A stretch of 7,026 bases of DNA from Pseudomonadota bacterium (GTDB lineage Bacteria > Pseudomonadota > Alphaproteobacteria > Caulobacterales > Caulobacteraceae). Location: assembly GCA_023445705.1 (NCBI GenBank), contig JAEXKM010000081.1, positions 1-7,026 on the forward strand. The letters run 5' to 3'. The notes beneath the pieces are model-generated. The model did not search any database. It saw nothing but the letters and a program-made list of their open reading frames with translations, and was not told where the DNA came from. Numbering within the stretch: position 1 is the first letter of the stretch; every line of letters begins with the position of its first letter. Position numbers and translations under genes: made by a program. Of this stretch, positions 1 through 5,075 are shown piece by piece.

Positions 1-738
1 GGCGCGGGCCGCGGCCTTGCCGTCGATGGTCTCCACGCCGTCGGCGGCTGCGAAGTCGCGCACACGCCGCAGCAGCCGCCCGGCGACCCGCGGCGTTCCG
101 CGTGAGCGGGCGGCGATCTCGGCGGCGCCGTCCGGGGCAAGGGCCAGGCCCATCTTCGCCGCCGCCCCGCTCAGCACCCGCGAGAGCTCGGCGTGGGTGT
201 AGAACTCCAGCCGCAGCGGAATGCCGAACCGGTCGCGCAGGGGCGTGGCCAGCAGGCCCGCCCGCGTCGTCGCCGCCACCAGGGTGAAGGGCGCCAGGTC
301 GATGCGGATCGAGCGCGCCGACGGCCCCTCGCCGATCACCAGGTCGAGCACGTGGTCCTCCATGGCCGGATAGAGGATCTCCTCGACGTTCGCCGCCAGC
401 CGGTGGATCTCGTCGATGAACAGCACGTCCCGCGGCTCGAGGTTGGTCAGGATCGCCGCCAGATCCCCGGCCTTGGCCAGCACCGGCCCCGAGGTCGCCC
501 GGAAGTTCACGCCCAGCTCGCGCGCCACGATCTGGGCCAGGGTCGTCTTGCCCAACCCCGGCGGGCCGAACAGCAGCACGTGATCCAGGGCCTCGCCCCG
601 CGACTTCGCCGCCTCGATGAAGACCTTTAGGTTGCCCTTGGCCTGCTCCTGGCCGACGAACTCCGAAAGGGTCTGCGGCCGCAGCGCCTTGTCGTGCCCC
701 TCGAACGGCTGGGCCTCCCCGGAGACGATGCGGGTCAT
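1..738 (-). CDS. ruvB: RuvB, Holliday junction branch-migration DNA helicase (3' end outside window)
   Basis: AAA+ ATPase motor that drives branch migration of Holliday junctions together with RuvA. The first 246 residues are visible; the family is usually about 340 aa, so roughly the last 100 residues (part of the winged-helix DNA-binding domain) lie beyond the left edge. Seen in the translation: Walker A GPPGLGKTT at residues 58-66, Walker B LFIDEIHRL at about 106-114, the sensor stretch LVAATTRAG at 153-161, an arginine-finger-type LRDRFG at 168-172, and the signature SRGTPRVAGRLLRRVRDFA at 212-230. The start at 738 is supported by a GAGGGG Shine-Dalgarno that overlaps the ruvA stop codon (TGAGGGG), so translation is probably coupled. 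It is the last visible gene of ruvC-ruvA-ruvB. The assignment is essentially certain. Confidence 0.98.
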   Translation of the reverse strand, partial: MTRIVSGEAQPFEGHDKALRPQTLSEFVGQEQAKGNLKVFIEAAKSRGEALDHVLLFGPPGLGKTTLAQIVARELGVNFRATSGPVLAKAGDLAAILTNLEPRDVLFIDEIHRLAANVEEILYPAMEDHVLDLVIGEGPSARSIRIDLAPFTLVAATTRAGLLATPLRDRFGIPLRLEFYTHAELSRVLSGAAAKMGLALAPDGAAEIAARSRGTPRVAGRLLRRVRDFAAADGVETIDGKAAARA

Positions 739-748
739 GGCTGGCCCC

Positions 749-1366
749 TCAACGTCCCAACTCCTGCAGGCCGGCCTTGATCAGCGCCGGGATCTCCGCG
801 TCCTCGCCCAGGCGCAGGGCCGCCTGCTCGACCACCCGCCGCGCATTGACCTCGGCGACCCCCAGGCCGAGCAGGGCGGCGACCGCCTCGCCGACATGGC
901 TGGGCGCGGGCGGGGCGGCCGGCGCGTGGACCTGCGCATGGAAGGCCGCCACCGGGCCCTCCGTCAGCTGCTTGTCCTTCAGTTCGGTGATCAGCCGCAG
1001 GGCGAGCTTGGGGCCGACCCCGTTGGCCCGGCCCAGCGCAGCCTTGTCCTCGCGCGCCACTGCGCCGACCAGTTCGGGCGGCGAAAGCACGTCCAGCACC
1101 GCCAGCGCCGCCTTGGGGCCGACCCCCTGGATCGCCAGCATGACCACGAAGGCCCGCCGCTCGTCGCGGCCGAGGAAGCCGTAGAGCTTCATGCCCTGGG
1201 CCTCGGACCAGATGCTCTCGACGTGCAGCACCGTCTCCTCGCCCAAGGCCGGCAGATGGCCCAGGGTGCGCGAGCCGCAGCGCACCACGTAGCCGACCCC
1301 CGCGACGTCGATCAGGGCTTCTTCCTCGCCGACCTCGGCGACCAGCCCGCGCAGGCGCCCGATCAT
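749..1366 (-). CDS. ruvA: RuvA, Holliday junction-binding subunit
   Basis: Tetrameric DNA-binding protein that holds the Holliday junction open and square and loads RuvB rings on two arms. The 205-aa length matches the family. Seen: N-terminal OB-fold domain (about residues 1-62, beginning MIGRLRG and ending near MKLYGFL), then two helix-hairpin-helix motifs, IQGVGPKAAL near residue 80 and NGVGPKLALRLITELKDK near 115-132, then an Ala/Pro-rich linker and a small C-terminal domain (VGEAVAALLGLGVAEVNARRVV) of the kind that contacts RuvB. Its ATG lies inside the ruvC stop (ATGA, positions 1366-1363) and a GGGAG Shine-Dalgarno at 1378-1374 sits inside ruvC, 7 nt from the start. No residue looks missing. 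Confidence 0.98.
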   Translation of the reverse strand: MIGRLRGLVAEVGEEEALIDVAGVGYVVRCGSRTLGHLPALGEETVLHVESIWSEAQGMKLYGFLGRDERRAFVVMLAIQGVGPKAALAVLDVLSPPELVGAVAREDKAALGRANGVGPKLALRLITELKDKQLTEGPVAAFHAQVHAPAAPPAPSHVGEAVAALLGLGVAEVNARRVVEQAALRLGEDAEIPALIKAGLQELGR

Positions 1367-1887
1367 GCGGCGGCTCCCAGGCGGCGGGCCTTGCGGTGGT
1401 GGGCGTGGGCGATGGCGACCGCGAGGGCGTCGGCGGCGTCCGCGGTGGTCTCCCCGGCCGTCGGCAGCAACCTGCGGATCATGAAGCCGACCTGGGTCTT
1501 GTCCGCCCCGCCGGTCCCGACCACCGACTTCTTGACCACGGTGGCGGCGTATTCGGCCACCGGCAGTCCCGCCCGGGCCGGCACGATCATCGCCATGGCC
1601 CGCGCGTGCCCCAGCTTCAGGGCGGACGCCGCGTTGTTGTTCATGAAGGTCTCTTCCACCGCCGCCTCGTGCGGCCGGTGCCGTTCGACCACCTCGCTGA
1701 TCGCCTCGAACAGCACCAGCAGGCGTTCGGAGAATGGCAGCGAGTCCTTGGGCGCGATCACGCCGTGGGCCACGTGGGCCAGCCGCGCGCCATCCACGGT
1801 GATCACCCCCCAGCCGGTACGGCGCAGGCCAGGGTCCAGGCCAAGGATCGTCAGGGAGGCAAGCATGGGAATCGCGGCGTTCGTCAT
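1363..1887 (-). CDS. ruvC: RuvC, Holliday junction resolvase (crossover junction endodeoxyribonuclease)
   Basis: Homodimeric RNase H-fold nuclease that makes symmetric nicks across the Holliday junction bound by RuvAB. The 174-aa product keeps all four acidic metal ligands by motif comparison with E. coli RuvC: D18 in LGLDPG, E78 in AVEETFMNNNAASALKLG, and D150 and D153 in TADAADALAVAIAH. The start at 1887 is preceded by a weak GGAA Shine-Dalgarno; an internal ATG at 1866 (MLASLTI) would also leave the full domain but has no Shine-Dalgarno, so 1887 is preferred with moderate certainty. It is the first gene of the operon and its promoter must lie in 1888-2270. No perfect GTTC-N7-GTTC (alphaproteobacterial LexA box) is visible upstream, although ruv operons are often SOS-controlled. 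Confidence 0.97.
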   Translation of the reverse strand: MTNAAIPMLASLTILGLDPGLRRTGWGVITVDGARLAHVAHGVIAPKDSLPFSERLLVLFEAISEVVERHRPHEAAVEETFMNNNAASALKLGHARAMAMIVPARAGLPVAEYAATVVKKSVVGTGGADKTQVGFMIRRLLPTAGETTADAADALAVAIAHAHHRKARRLGAAA

Positions 1888-1920
1888 CTGTTCCGGCAGT
1901 CGTACAGGACGTCGGCGAGG

Positions 1921-1935
1921 TTAAGCAAACGTTGA
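1921..1935. promoter_or_regulatory. CtrA-like box upstream of ruvC
   Basis: TTAA-GCAAACG-TTGA matches the CtrA full-site consensus TTAA-N7-TTAA at seven of eight fixed bases. It lies 33-48 nt upstream of the ruvC start, where a bound regulator could control the minus-strand promoter. CtrA is the cell-cycle regulator of alphaproteobacteria; the assignment to this site is inference from the motif only, and one such match in an AT-richer gap can be chance. Confidence 0.3.
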
Positions 1936-2230
1936 CCGGCCGTGGCGCACGTGTCCGGCGTGCTCAAGCTTTCGTCTCAGGCGGTGGCTGTAATAGCGCG
2001 ATATTGTGATCGTTATAGTCAAGCTGTCGTGCAAGCGGCGCTGTGAATCGCCAATGGTTGCGTAACCGACGAAATATGGGGCGCCGTTGCTGGCGCGTCA
2101 CAGGATGCTGTTGCTCTCAGCGTTCGCGCGATTTCACGCGCATGAGGCGAGATATCTGAAGTCGCGCCCCTCAATAGTAAACAACTGTTGACTCTAAATA
2201 ACGCCGATACGCAAGTTGTGGCGACCAGGA

Positions 2231-2252
2231 CGCGCGCCGCTCGGGGCGCGCG
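2231..2252 (+). promoter_or_regulatory. GC-only hairpin in the 5' leader of the PEP-CTERM gene
   Basis: CGCGCGCC (2231-2238) and GGCGCGCG (2245-2252) are perfectly complementary with a 6-nt loop GCTCGG. The stem ends 5 nt before the GGGAG Shine-Dalgarno at 2258-2262, so in mRNA it would sit next to the ribosome-landing site and could stabilise the transcript or limit initiation. The pairing is seen directly; the regulatory role is inference. Confidence 0.45.
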
Positions 2253-2270
2253 CGGGCGGGAGTGTTCACG

Positions 2271-3050
2271 ATGCGAGTAAGAACCCTTTTATTGAGCTCA
2301 GCGGTCGCAGCCGCCACGCTGCTCGGAGCCTCCGCGGCTTCGGCGGCTAGCTGCGTCGGCACTTGCGGGACTCTGGCGCCGAATGGCGTGGTCACCGCGC
2401 CGCCGGAAGGGGGGCCGAACTACGGCTACGTCTCGACCTATAACGGTATCGGCGGCGTGGGGCAGATCCCCGGCGTCGGTGGCACCAACGGCTCGGAGTT
2501 CATCAGCGATGTCTTCGGGGCCGCGGCGGGTGATCCGCTGGCCTTCTACTTCAACTACGTCACCACTGACGGGTCGCAGTACACGGAGTACGGCTTTGCC
2601 GAACTGCTGACGGCTTCGGGCAGCCACGTGGCCTATCTATTCACCGCTCGCACGACCCCTAGCGGCAACACTAGCCCTGGCTTCGGCTTGCCGGCCAACA
2701 GCGCGACCCTGACGCCGGCGACCACGCCGATCATCGGCGGCGGTCCGATTTGGTCCGGAATCGGCGAAGACACCGGCGACTGCTATGGTCCCGGCTGCGG
2801 CTACACCGGCTGGATCAAGTCCGAATACAACATCGGCGCGGCGGGTAACTACAAGGTCAAGTTCGGGGTCACGAACTTCATCGACACGCAATACGACTCC
2901 GGCATGGCCTATGCAGGCCTGACCATCGCCGGCGAACCGATCGGTAGCGGTGTTCCCGAACCCGCGACCTGGGCGATGATGCTGCTCGGCTTCTTCGGCC
3001 TCGGGACCATGGTGCGTCGCGGACGCCGTACTGGTCTGGTCACAGCCTAG
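2271..3050 (+). CDS. Exported PEPxxWA-CTERM sorting-domain protein
   Basis: A 259-aa protein predicted to be exported by Sec and then processed at its C terminus by an exosortase. Seen: a signal peptide (MRVRTLLLSS, hydrophobic Ala/Leu core, cleavage near ASA-ASC at about residue 25-27); a Gly/Tyr/Thr-rich mature domain with four cysteines in two clusters (SCVGTC at 27-32 and DCYGPGC at 170-176), which may form disulfides; and a C-terminal sorting signal with VPEPATWA at 228-235, a hydrophobic helix (MMLLGFFGLGTMV) and a basic tail RRGRR at 249-253. The mature part, with AGDPLAFYFNYVTTDGSQY and GNYKVKFGVTNFID, resembles a family that I recall NCBI naming NF038132; this is from memory. The ATG at 2271 is chosen over an in-frame GTG at 2262 because GGGAG at 2258-2262 is 8 nt from it. 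No exosortase or exopolysaccharide gene is in the window. Function of the mature domain is unknown. Confidence 0.9.
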   Translation: MRVRTLLLSSAVAAATLLGASAASAASCVGTCGTLAPNGVVTAPPEGGPNYGYVSTYNGIGGVGQIPGVGGTNGSEFISDVFGAAAGDPLAFYFNYVTTDGSQYTEYGFAELLTASGSHVAYLFTARTTPSGNTSPGFGLPANSATLTPATTPIIGGGPIWSGIGEDTGDCYGPGCGYTGWIKSEYNIGAAGNYKVKFGVTNFIDTQYDSGMAYAGLTIAGEPIGSGVPEPATWAMMLLGFFGLGTMVRRGRRTGLVTA

Positions 3051-3098
3051 AGCATTTTCCGCCGAAGTGGCCGCCGGTTCGGCGAACAAAATGCTCTA
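3048..3098. repeat. Intergenic inverted repeat, first half of a composite alphaproteobacterial repeat
   Basis: TAGAGCATTTT (3048-3058) pairs with AAAATGCTCTA (3088-3098), and inside it CGCCGAA (3060-3066) pairs with TTCGGCG (3078-3084) around the loop GTGGCCGCCGG. The AGAGCATTTTCCG...AAGTGG...CCGGTTC core has the form of a short repeat I know from many alphaproteobacterial intergenic regions. Its first three bases are the TAG stop of the PEP-CTERM gene. No T-run follows, so it is not a classical terminator, but it may protect the 3' end of the mRNA. Confidence 0.75.
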
Positions 3099-3108
3099 AT
3101 CCAAGAGT

Positions 3109-3153
3109 CCCCAGCGATATCCGATTCAACAGGATCGGATATCGCTCTAGGGG
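3109..3153. repeat. Second hairpin of the composite repeat (13-bp perfect stem)
   Basis: AGCGATATCCGAT (3113-3125) is perfectly complementary to ATCGGATATCGCT (3134-3146) with loop TCAACAGG. The stem can be extended by CCCC (3109-3112) with GGGG (3150-3153) across a CTA bulge. A hairpin carrying GATTCAAC at its loop, placed right after the AGAGCAT...ATGCTCT hairpin, is the arrangement I recall for the composite repeat of Rhizobiales and Caulobacterales. It also contains a GATTC (GANTC) site at 3123-3127. Confidence 0.75.
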
Positions 3154-3162
3154 CTGGGAGGC

Positions 3163-3195
3163 GTTCCCGCCCGGTCGCCCTTGCCGGGCGGGAAC
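3163..3195. repeat. Perfect 12-bp GC-rich hairpin
   Basis: GTTCCCGCCCGG (3163-3174) and CCGGGCGGGAAC (3184-3195) are exact reverse complements separated by a 9-nt loop (TCGCCCTTG). It lies between the composite repeat and the 66-aa gene. Only a short pyrimidine stretch (CTCCTT) follows, so it is at best a weak factor-independent terminator for the PEP-CTERM transcript; it might equally be part of the leader of the small gene. Confidence 0.6.
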
Positions 3196-3218
3196 TCCTT
3201 CGGCGCCAGGCGGGTTCG

Positions 3219-3241
3219 TCCTCTACCCATCGGAAGAGGAG
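3219..3241 (+). promoter_or_regulatory. Shine-Dalgarno of the 66-aa gene, possibly sequestered in a hairpin
   Basis: AAGAGGAG at 3234-3241 is a strong Shine-Dalgarno 7 nt before the ATG at 3249. Upstream TCCTCT (3219-3224) is complementary to AGAGGA (3235-3240) within it, with a 10-nt loop, so the leader could hide its own ribosome binding site. The stem is short (6 bp) and may not be stable. Confidence 0.45.
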
Positions 3242-3248
3242 CGCCGCC

Positions 3249-3449
3249 ATGGACTATCGGTTCTATCTGCTGAACTCCGCCGGGAAGTTCGCCGACGTCG
3301 AGGAATGGAACTGCGCCTCCGACGTCGTGGCCATGGAGCGGGCCGCCCGCCGCGATCACGCTTATGGCGCCGAGCTCTGGCGCGGCGACCAGCGGCTCAG
3401 CACCTTTTCCGGACCGATGATCCCGCAGAGTCCGCAAGCGCGCGCCTAG
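3249..3449 (+). CDS. Small uncharacterised protein, 66 aa (paralogue-like to the gene at 5076)
   Basis: A cytosolic-looking 66-aa protein without signal peptide or membrane segment. Seen: an N-terminal beta-hairpin-like stretch (DYRFYLLNSAGKF, residues 2-14), an alternating acidic stretch, a likely helix from CASDVVAMERAARRD (22-36), and a closing strand AELWRGDQRLSTF (41-53) followed by a Pro-rich tail. The pattern of aromatic N-terminal strand, D-x-x-A helix and a final ELW-x-G strand is typical of small alphaproteobacterial proteins of unknown function, some labelled DUF6894-like; I am not sure of the exact family. The strong Shine-Dalgarno supports the start. It is convergent with the M50 protease gene and the two stop codons overlap at a shared CTAG. 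Function unknown. Confidence 0.8.
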   Translation: MDYRFYLLNSAGKFADVEEWNCASDVVAMERAARRDHAYGAELWRGDQRLSTFSGPMIPQSPQARA

Positions 3450-4246
3450 CGCGGCGCCCAGAAGCGGAAAGCGTCCCAACCGGTCTGGATCGCCTCGCGC
3501 GGCAGGCCGACCAGATCGGTGATCGCCAGGGCCGGCGCGAAGATGACGTGCGAGGCGCCCGGGATGAAGAAAATCGCCAGGAACAGCCCGATCATGGCTA
3601 GGCCCTCGACCGGCCGCATCGCCTGGGTCCAGGCTCGCGGCAGGAACGGCCGCAGTACGCCATAGCCGTCCAGCCCTGGAACCGGCAGCAGGTTGAGCAC
3701 GAAGGCGGTCGCCTGCAGGAAGGCCAGGAAGGCGAGGGCCTCCACCAGCATCCGGGTCCCCGGCGTCGCCAGCGGCGAGAGCGCCACGCCCCAGGCGATG
3801 GCGGTCAGCACGATCAGCACCGCCAGGGTTCCCAGCGGGCCGGCCAAAGAGGCCAGCGAGCGCCAGAGCCGGCTGCGCATCAGGTCCTCGCGCAGATAGA
3901 CCGCCCCGCCCGGAAAGCCGATCCCGCCCAGCACCACGGCCAGGATCGGGATCACGATGGAGACGCCCACATCGACGTATTTCAGCGGGTCGAGCGTCAG
4001 GTAGCCCTTGGCCCGGATCGTATGGTCCCCGGCCTTGTGGGCGATGAAGGCGTGGCCGAACTCGTGGGCCATGACCGCCAGGATCCAGCCCAGGATCACG
4101 AAGACGAAGGTCAGGATCCGACCGACGAACTCGCTGGGCGCCATGACCAGCGCCACCGCCGACGCGATCCATCCGGCCAGCAGGATGAGCGCATTGGGGC
4201 TGATCGGCGGCCGTCCCGCCTCCACGGCCTCGACGGTCTGGCTCAT
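3446..4246 (-). CDS. M50 family membrane metalloprotease (site-2 protease type)
   Basis: A 266-aa polytopic membrane protein predicted to cleave substrates within the membrane using zinc. Seen: the zinc-binding HEFGH at residues 61-65 inside a hydrophobic helix that begins about residue 43, and the distal third-ligand motif NLLPVPGLDG at 185-194 with D193. Further hydrophobic segments lie at about 18-35, 93-112, 131-157, 167-187 and 214-240, giving roughly six membrane passes. No PDZ domain is present, unlike RseP, so it fits the short rhomboid-size S2P subgroup. The ATG at 4246 is chosen because it sits in an ATGA overlap with the stop of the upstream kinase; a longer in-frame reading back to 4477 only traverses the kinase gene out of frame. 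There is no Shine-Dalgarno ahead of it, so translation is likely by coupled re-initiation. Substrate unknown. Confidence 0.9.
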   Translation of the reverse strand: MSQTVEAVEAGRPPISPNALILLAGWIASAVALVMAPSEFVGRILTFVFVILGWILAVMAHEFGHAFIAHKAGDHTIRAKGYLTLDPLKYVDVGVSIVIPILAVVLGGIGFPGGAVYLREDLMRSRLWRSLASLAGPLGTLAVLIVLTAIAWGVALSPLATPGTRMLVEALAFLAFLQATAFVLNLLPVPGLDGYGVLRPFLPRAWTQAMRPVEGLAMIGLFLAIFFIPGASHVIFAPALAITDLVGLPREAIQTGWDAFRFWAPR

Positions 4247-4944
4247 GCGCGGACGACCGAGGCGATGGCGTGGTCGCCGGCCTTGGCGACGATCAGGTCG
4301 GCGCGGGCCCGCGCATGGACGATGTGCTCGTGCAGGTTCTTCAGGTTGACCTCCCGCCAGACCGTGCGCGCCAGTGCGCCGGTGGCCTCGCGGTCCATAT
4401 GACGGAAGCGCGCGTAAAACGAAGCAGGATCGTGCTCGGCCGCCTCCCACAGCTCGAGGAAGCGCGCCACGTACCAACGCTCCAGGTCGGCCTCTTCCGC
4501 CTCGAGATAGATCAGGGCGTCCAGCAGCTCCGGCGGCCCGGTCTGCGGGTCGCGCAGGGCCAGGCCCTCGAGGATCAGCACGTCCGGCGCCTCCAGTCGC
4601 CGGGTCAGCGCCGGGTCGATGTCGTAGATCACGTGCGAATAGGTCGGGAAATCGGCCCGGCCTCGGCGTATGGCCCGCAGGGCGGCGGCCATGGCGGCGT
4701 GGTCGTAGGTCGCCGGCGCGCCCTTCTGCGCCAGCAGGCCCATCGCCTCCAGGCGCGCGTTCGGATGCAGGAAGCCGTCTGAGCCGACGACTTCGGTCCT
4801 GGCGCCCTGCTGGCCCAGCCGCTCGGCCAGCGCCGCGGCCAAGGTGCTCTTGCCCGCGGCCACCGACCCGGTGAGGCCGATCACGAACGGCCCTTCGGCC
4901 GGCTTGAGCGCCGCTAGCGGCGCGATGATGGCGTTGAGGTCCAA
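4243..4944 (-). CDS. CoaA-like P-loop kinase (type I pantothenate kinase / uridine kinase superfamily), short form
   Basis: A 233-aa nucleotide-binding kinase. Motifs line up closely with E. coli pantothenate kinase CoaA: Walker A GSVAAGKST at 26-34, VVGSDGFLHPN at 52-62, TYSHVIYDI at 101-109, DVLILEGL at 121-128, ERWYVARFLELWEAA at 155-169, TVWREVNLKNL at 194-204 and a KAGDHAI near the C terminus. The equivalents of CoaA H177 (here H104) and R243 (here R161) are present. CoaA proper is about 316 aa; here about 70-80 N-terminal residues are absent. The only plausible start is TTG at 4944: an in-frame TAA lies six codons upstream and no ATG or GTG is available before residue 68. There is no clear Shine-Dalgarno. 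It heads a two-gene operon with the M50 protease. It may phosphorylate pantothenate, or be a paralogue with another substrate, so no symbol is given. Confidence 0.85.
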   Translation of the reverse strand: MDLNAIIAPLAALKPAEGPFVIGLTGSVAAGKSTLAAALAERLGQQGARTEVVGSDGFLHPNARLEAMGLLAQKGAPATYDHAAMAAALRAIRRGRADFPTYSHVIYDIDPALTRRLEAPDVLILEGLALRDPQTGPPELLDALIYLEAEEADLERWYVARFLELWEAAEHDPASFYARFRHMDREATGALARTVWREVNLKNLHEHIVHARARADLIVAKAGDHAIASVVRA

Positions 4945-4990
4945 GTGTAGGGCTCGGCTTTACTCTAGGGCGGGGCGGAATGTCGGCTGG

Positions 4991-5019
4991 TCGACAGCCT
5001 GATTAGGTGAATACCTAAT
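4991..5019 (+). promoter_or_regulatory. Candidate promoter for the 86-aa gene
   Basis: TCGACA (4991-4996, one mismatch to TTGACA) is followed after 17 nt by CCTAAT (5014-5019, four of six to TATAAT), predicting a start near 5026 and a leader of about 50 nt. The -10 lies on the right arm of the palindrome at 5002-5019. Motif-based only. Confidence 0.3.
5002..5019. promoter_or_regulatory. Palindromic candidate operator in the divergent kinase/86-aa region
   Basis: ATTAGGTGAATACCTAAT has 7-bp perfect arms (ATTAGGT / ACCTAAT) around a GAAT centre. It lies almost exactly midway between the kinase start (57 nt away) and the 86-aa gene start (56 nt away), the usual placement for an operator that serves two divergent promoters. 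The spacing and symmetry suit a dimeric helix-turn-helix regulator; I cannot name one. Confidence 0.5.
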
Positions 5020-5075
5020 TTAGCCTGAGCTTGGCTCGTGTTTTCATGCGGCCTCAGGTCCTCCAGAGAAGCTGC

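Larger units (their letters stand above)
1888..2270. other. Divergent intergenic region between ruvC and the PEP-CTERM gene
   Basis: This 383-nt gap holds no credible gene and is visibly less GC-rich than its surroundings in its middle part. It must contain promoters for both directions. Visible pieces: the CtrA-like box at 1921-1935; on the minus strand a GCTATTAC (1997-1990) resembling the Caulobacter housekeeping -10 (GCTANAWC) with a TTGACT at 2022-2017, but the distance is longer than usual; short stem-loops GGTT/AACC at 2056-2067, GCGCC/GGCGC at 2081-2096 and GCGCG/CGCGC at 2126-2141; and TTGACT on the plus strand at 2188-2193, a good -35 for the PEP-CTERM gene without a convincing -10. 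That -35 overlaps a GACTC (CcrM-type GANTC) methylation site at 2190-2194. Confidence 0.5.

Noticed and set aside
617..1924. Long plus-strand ORF of 435 aa antisense to ruvA and ruvC
   Set aside because: It lies entirely over two certain genes on the other strand, has low-complexity Arg/Ala/Gly-rich composition typical of high-GC shadows, and has no recognisable domain.
1888..2270. LexA (SOS) box upstream of ruvC
   Set aside because: I searched for GTTC-N7-GTTC and its complement; GTTC at 2122-2125 is followed after 7 nt by TTCA, not GTTC, and no better match was seen.
2171..2395. Minus-strand ORF of 74 aa across the PEP-CTERM promoter and signal peptide
   Set aside because: No Shine-Dalgarno or family resemblance, and it is antisense to a well-supported signal peptide.
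3048..3195. Factor-independent terminator after the PEP-CTERM gene
   Set aside because: The hairpins are strong but none is followed by a T-run, so they are listed as repeats and not as terminators.
3147..4172. Minus-strand 341-aa ORF overlapping the M50 gene in another frame
   Set aside because: Its composition is Arg/Gly/Pro-rich and it competes with the M50 frame, which carries HEFGH, LDG and clear membrane helices.
4247..4477. N-terminal extension of the M50 protein up to 4477
   Set aside because: The added 77 residues are Arg/Pro-rich and come from reading the kinase gene out of frame; the ATGA overlap start at 4246 explains the protein fully.
4270..4874. Plus-strand ORFs of 170 and 166 aa over the kinase gene
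   Set aside because: Shadows of the kinase, which has a complete set of P-loop motifs; their products are Arg/Pro-rich.
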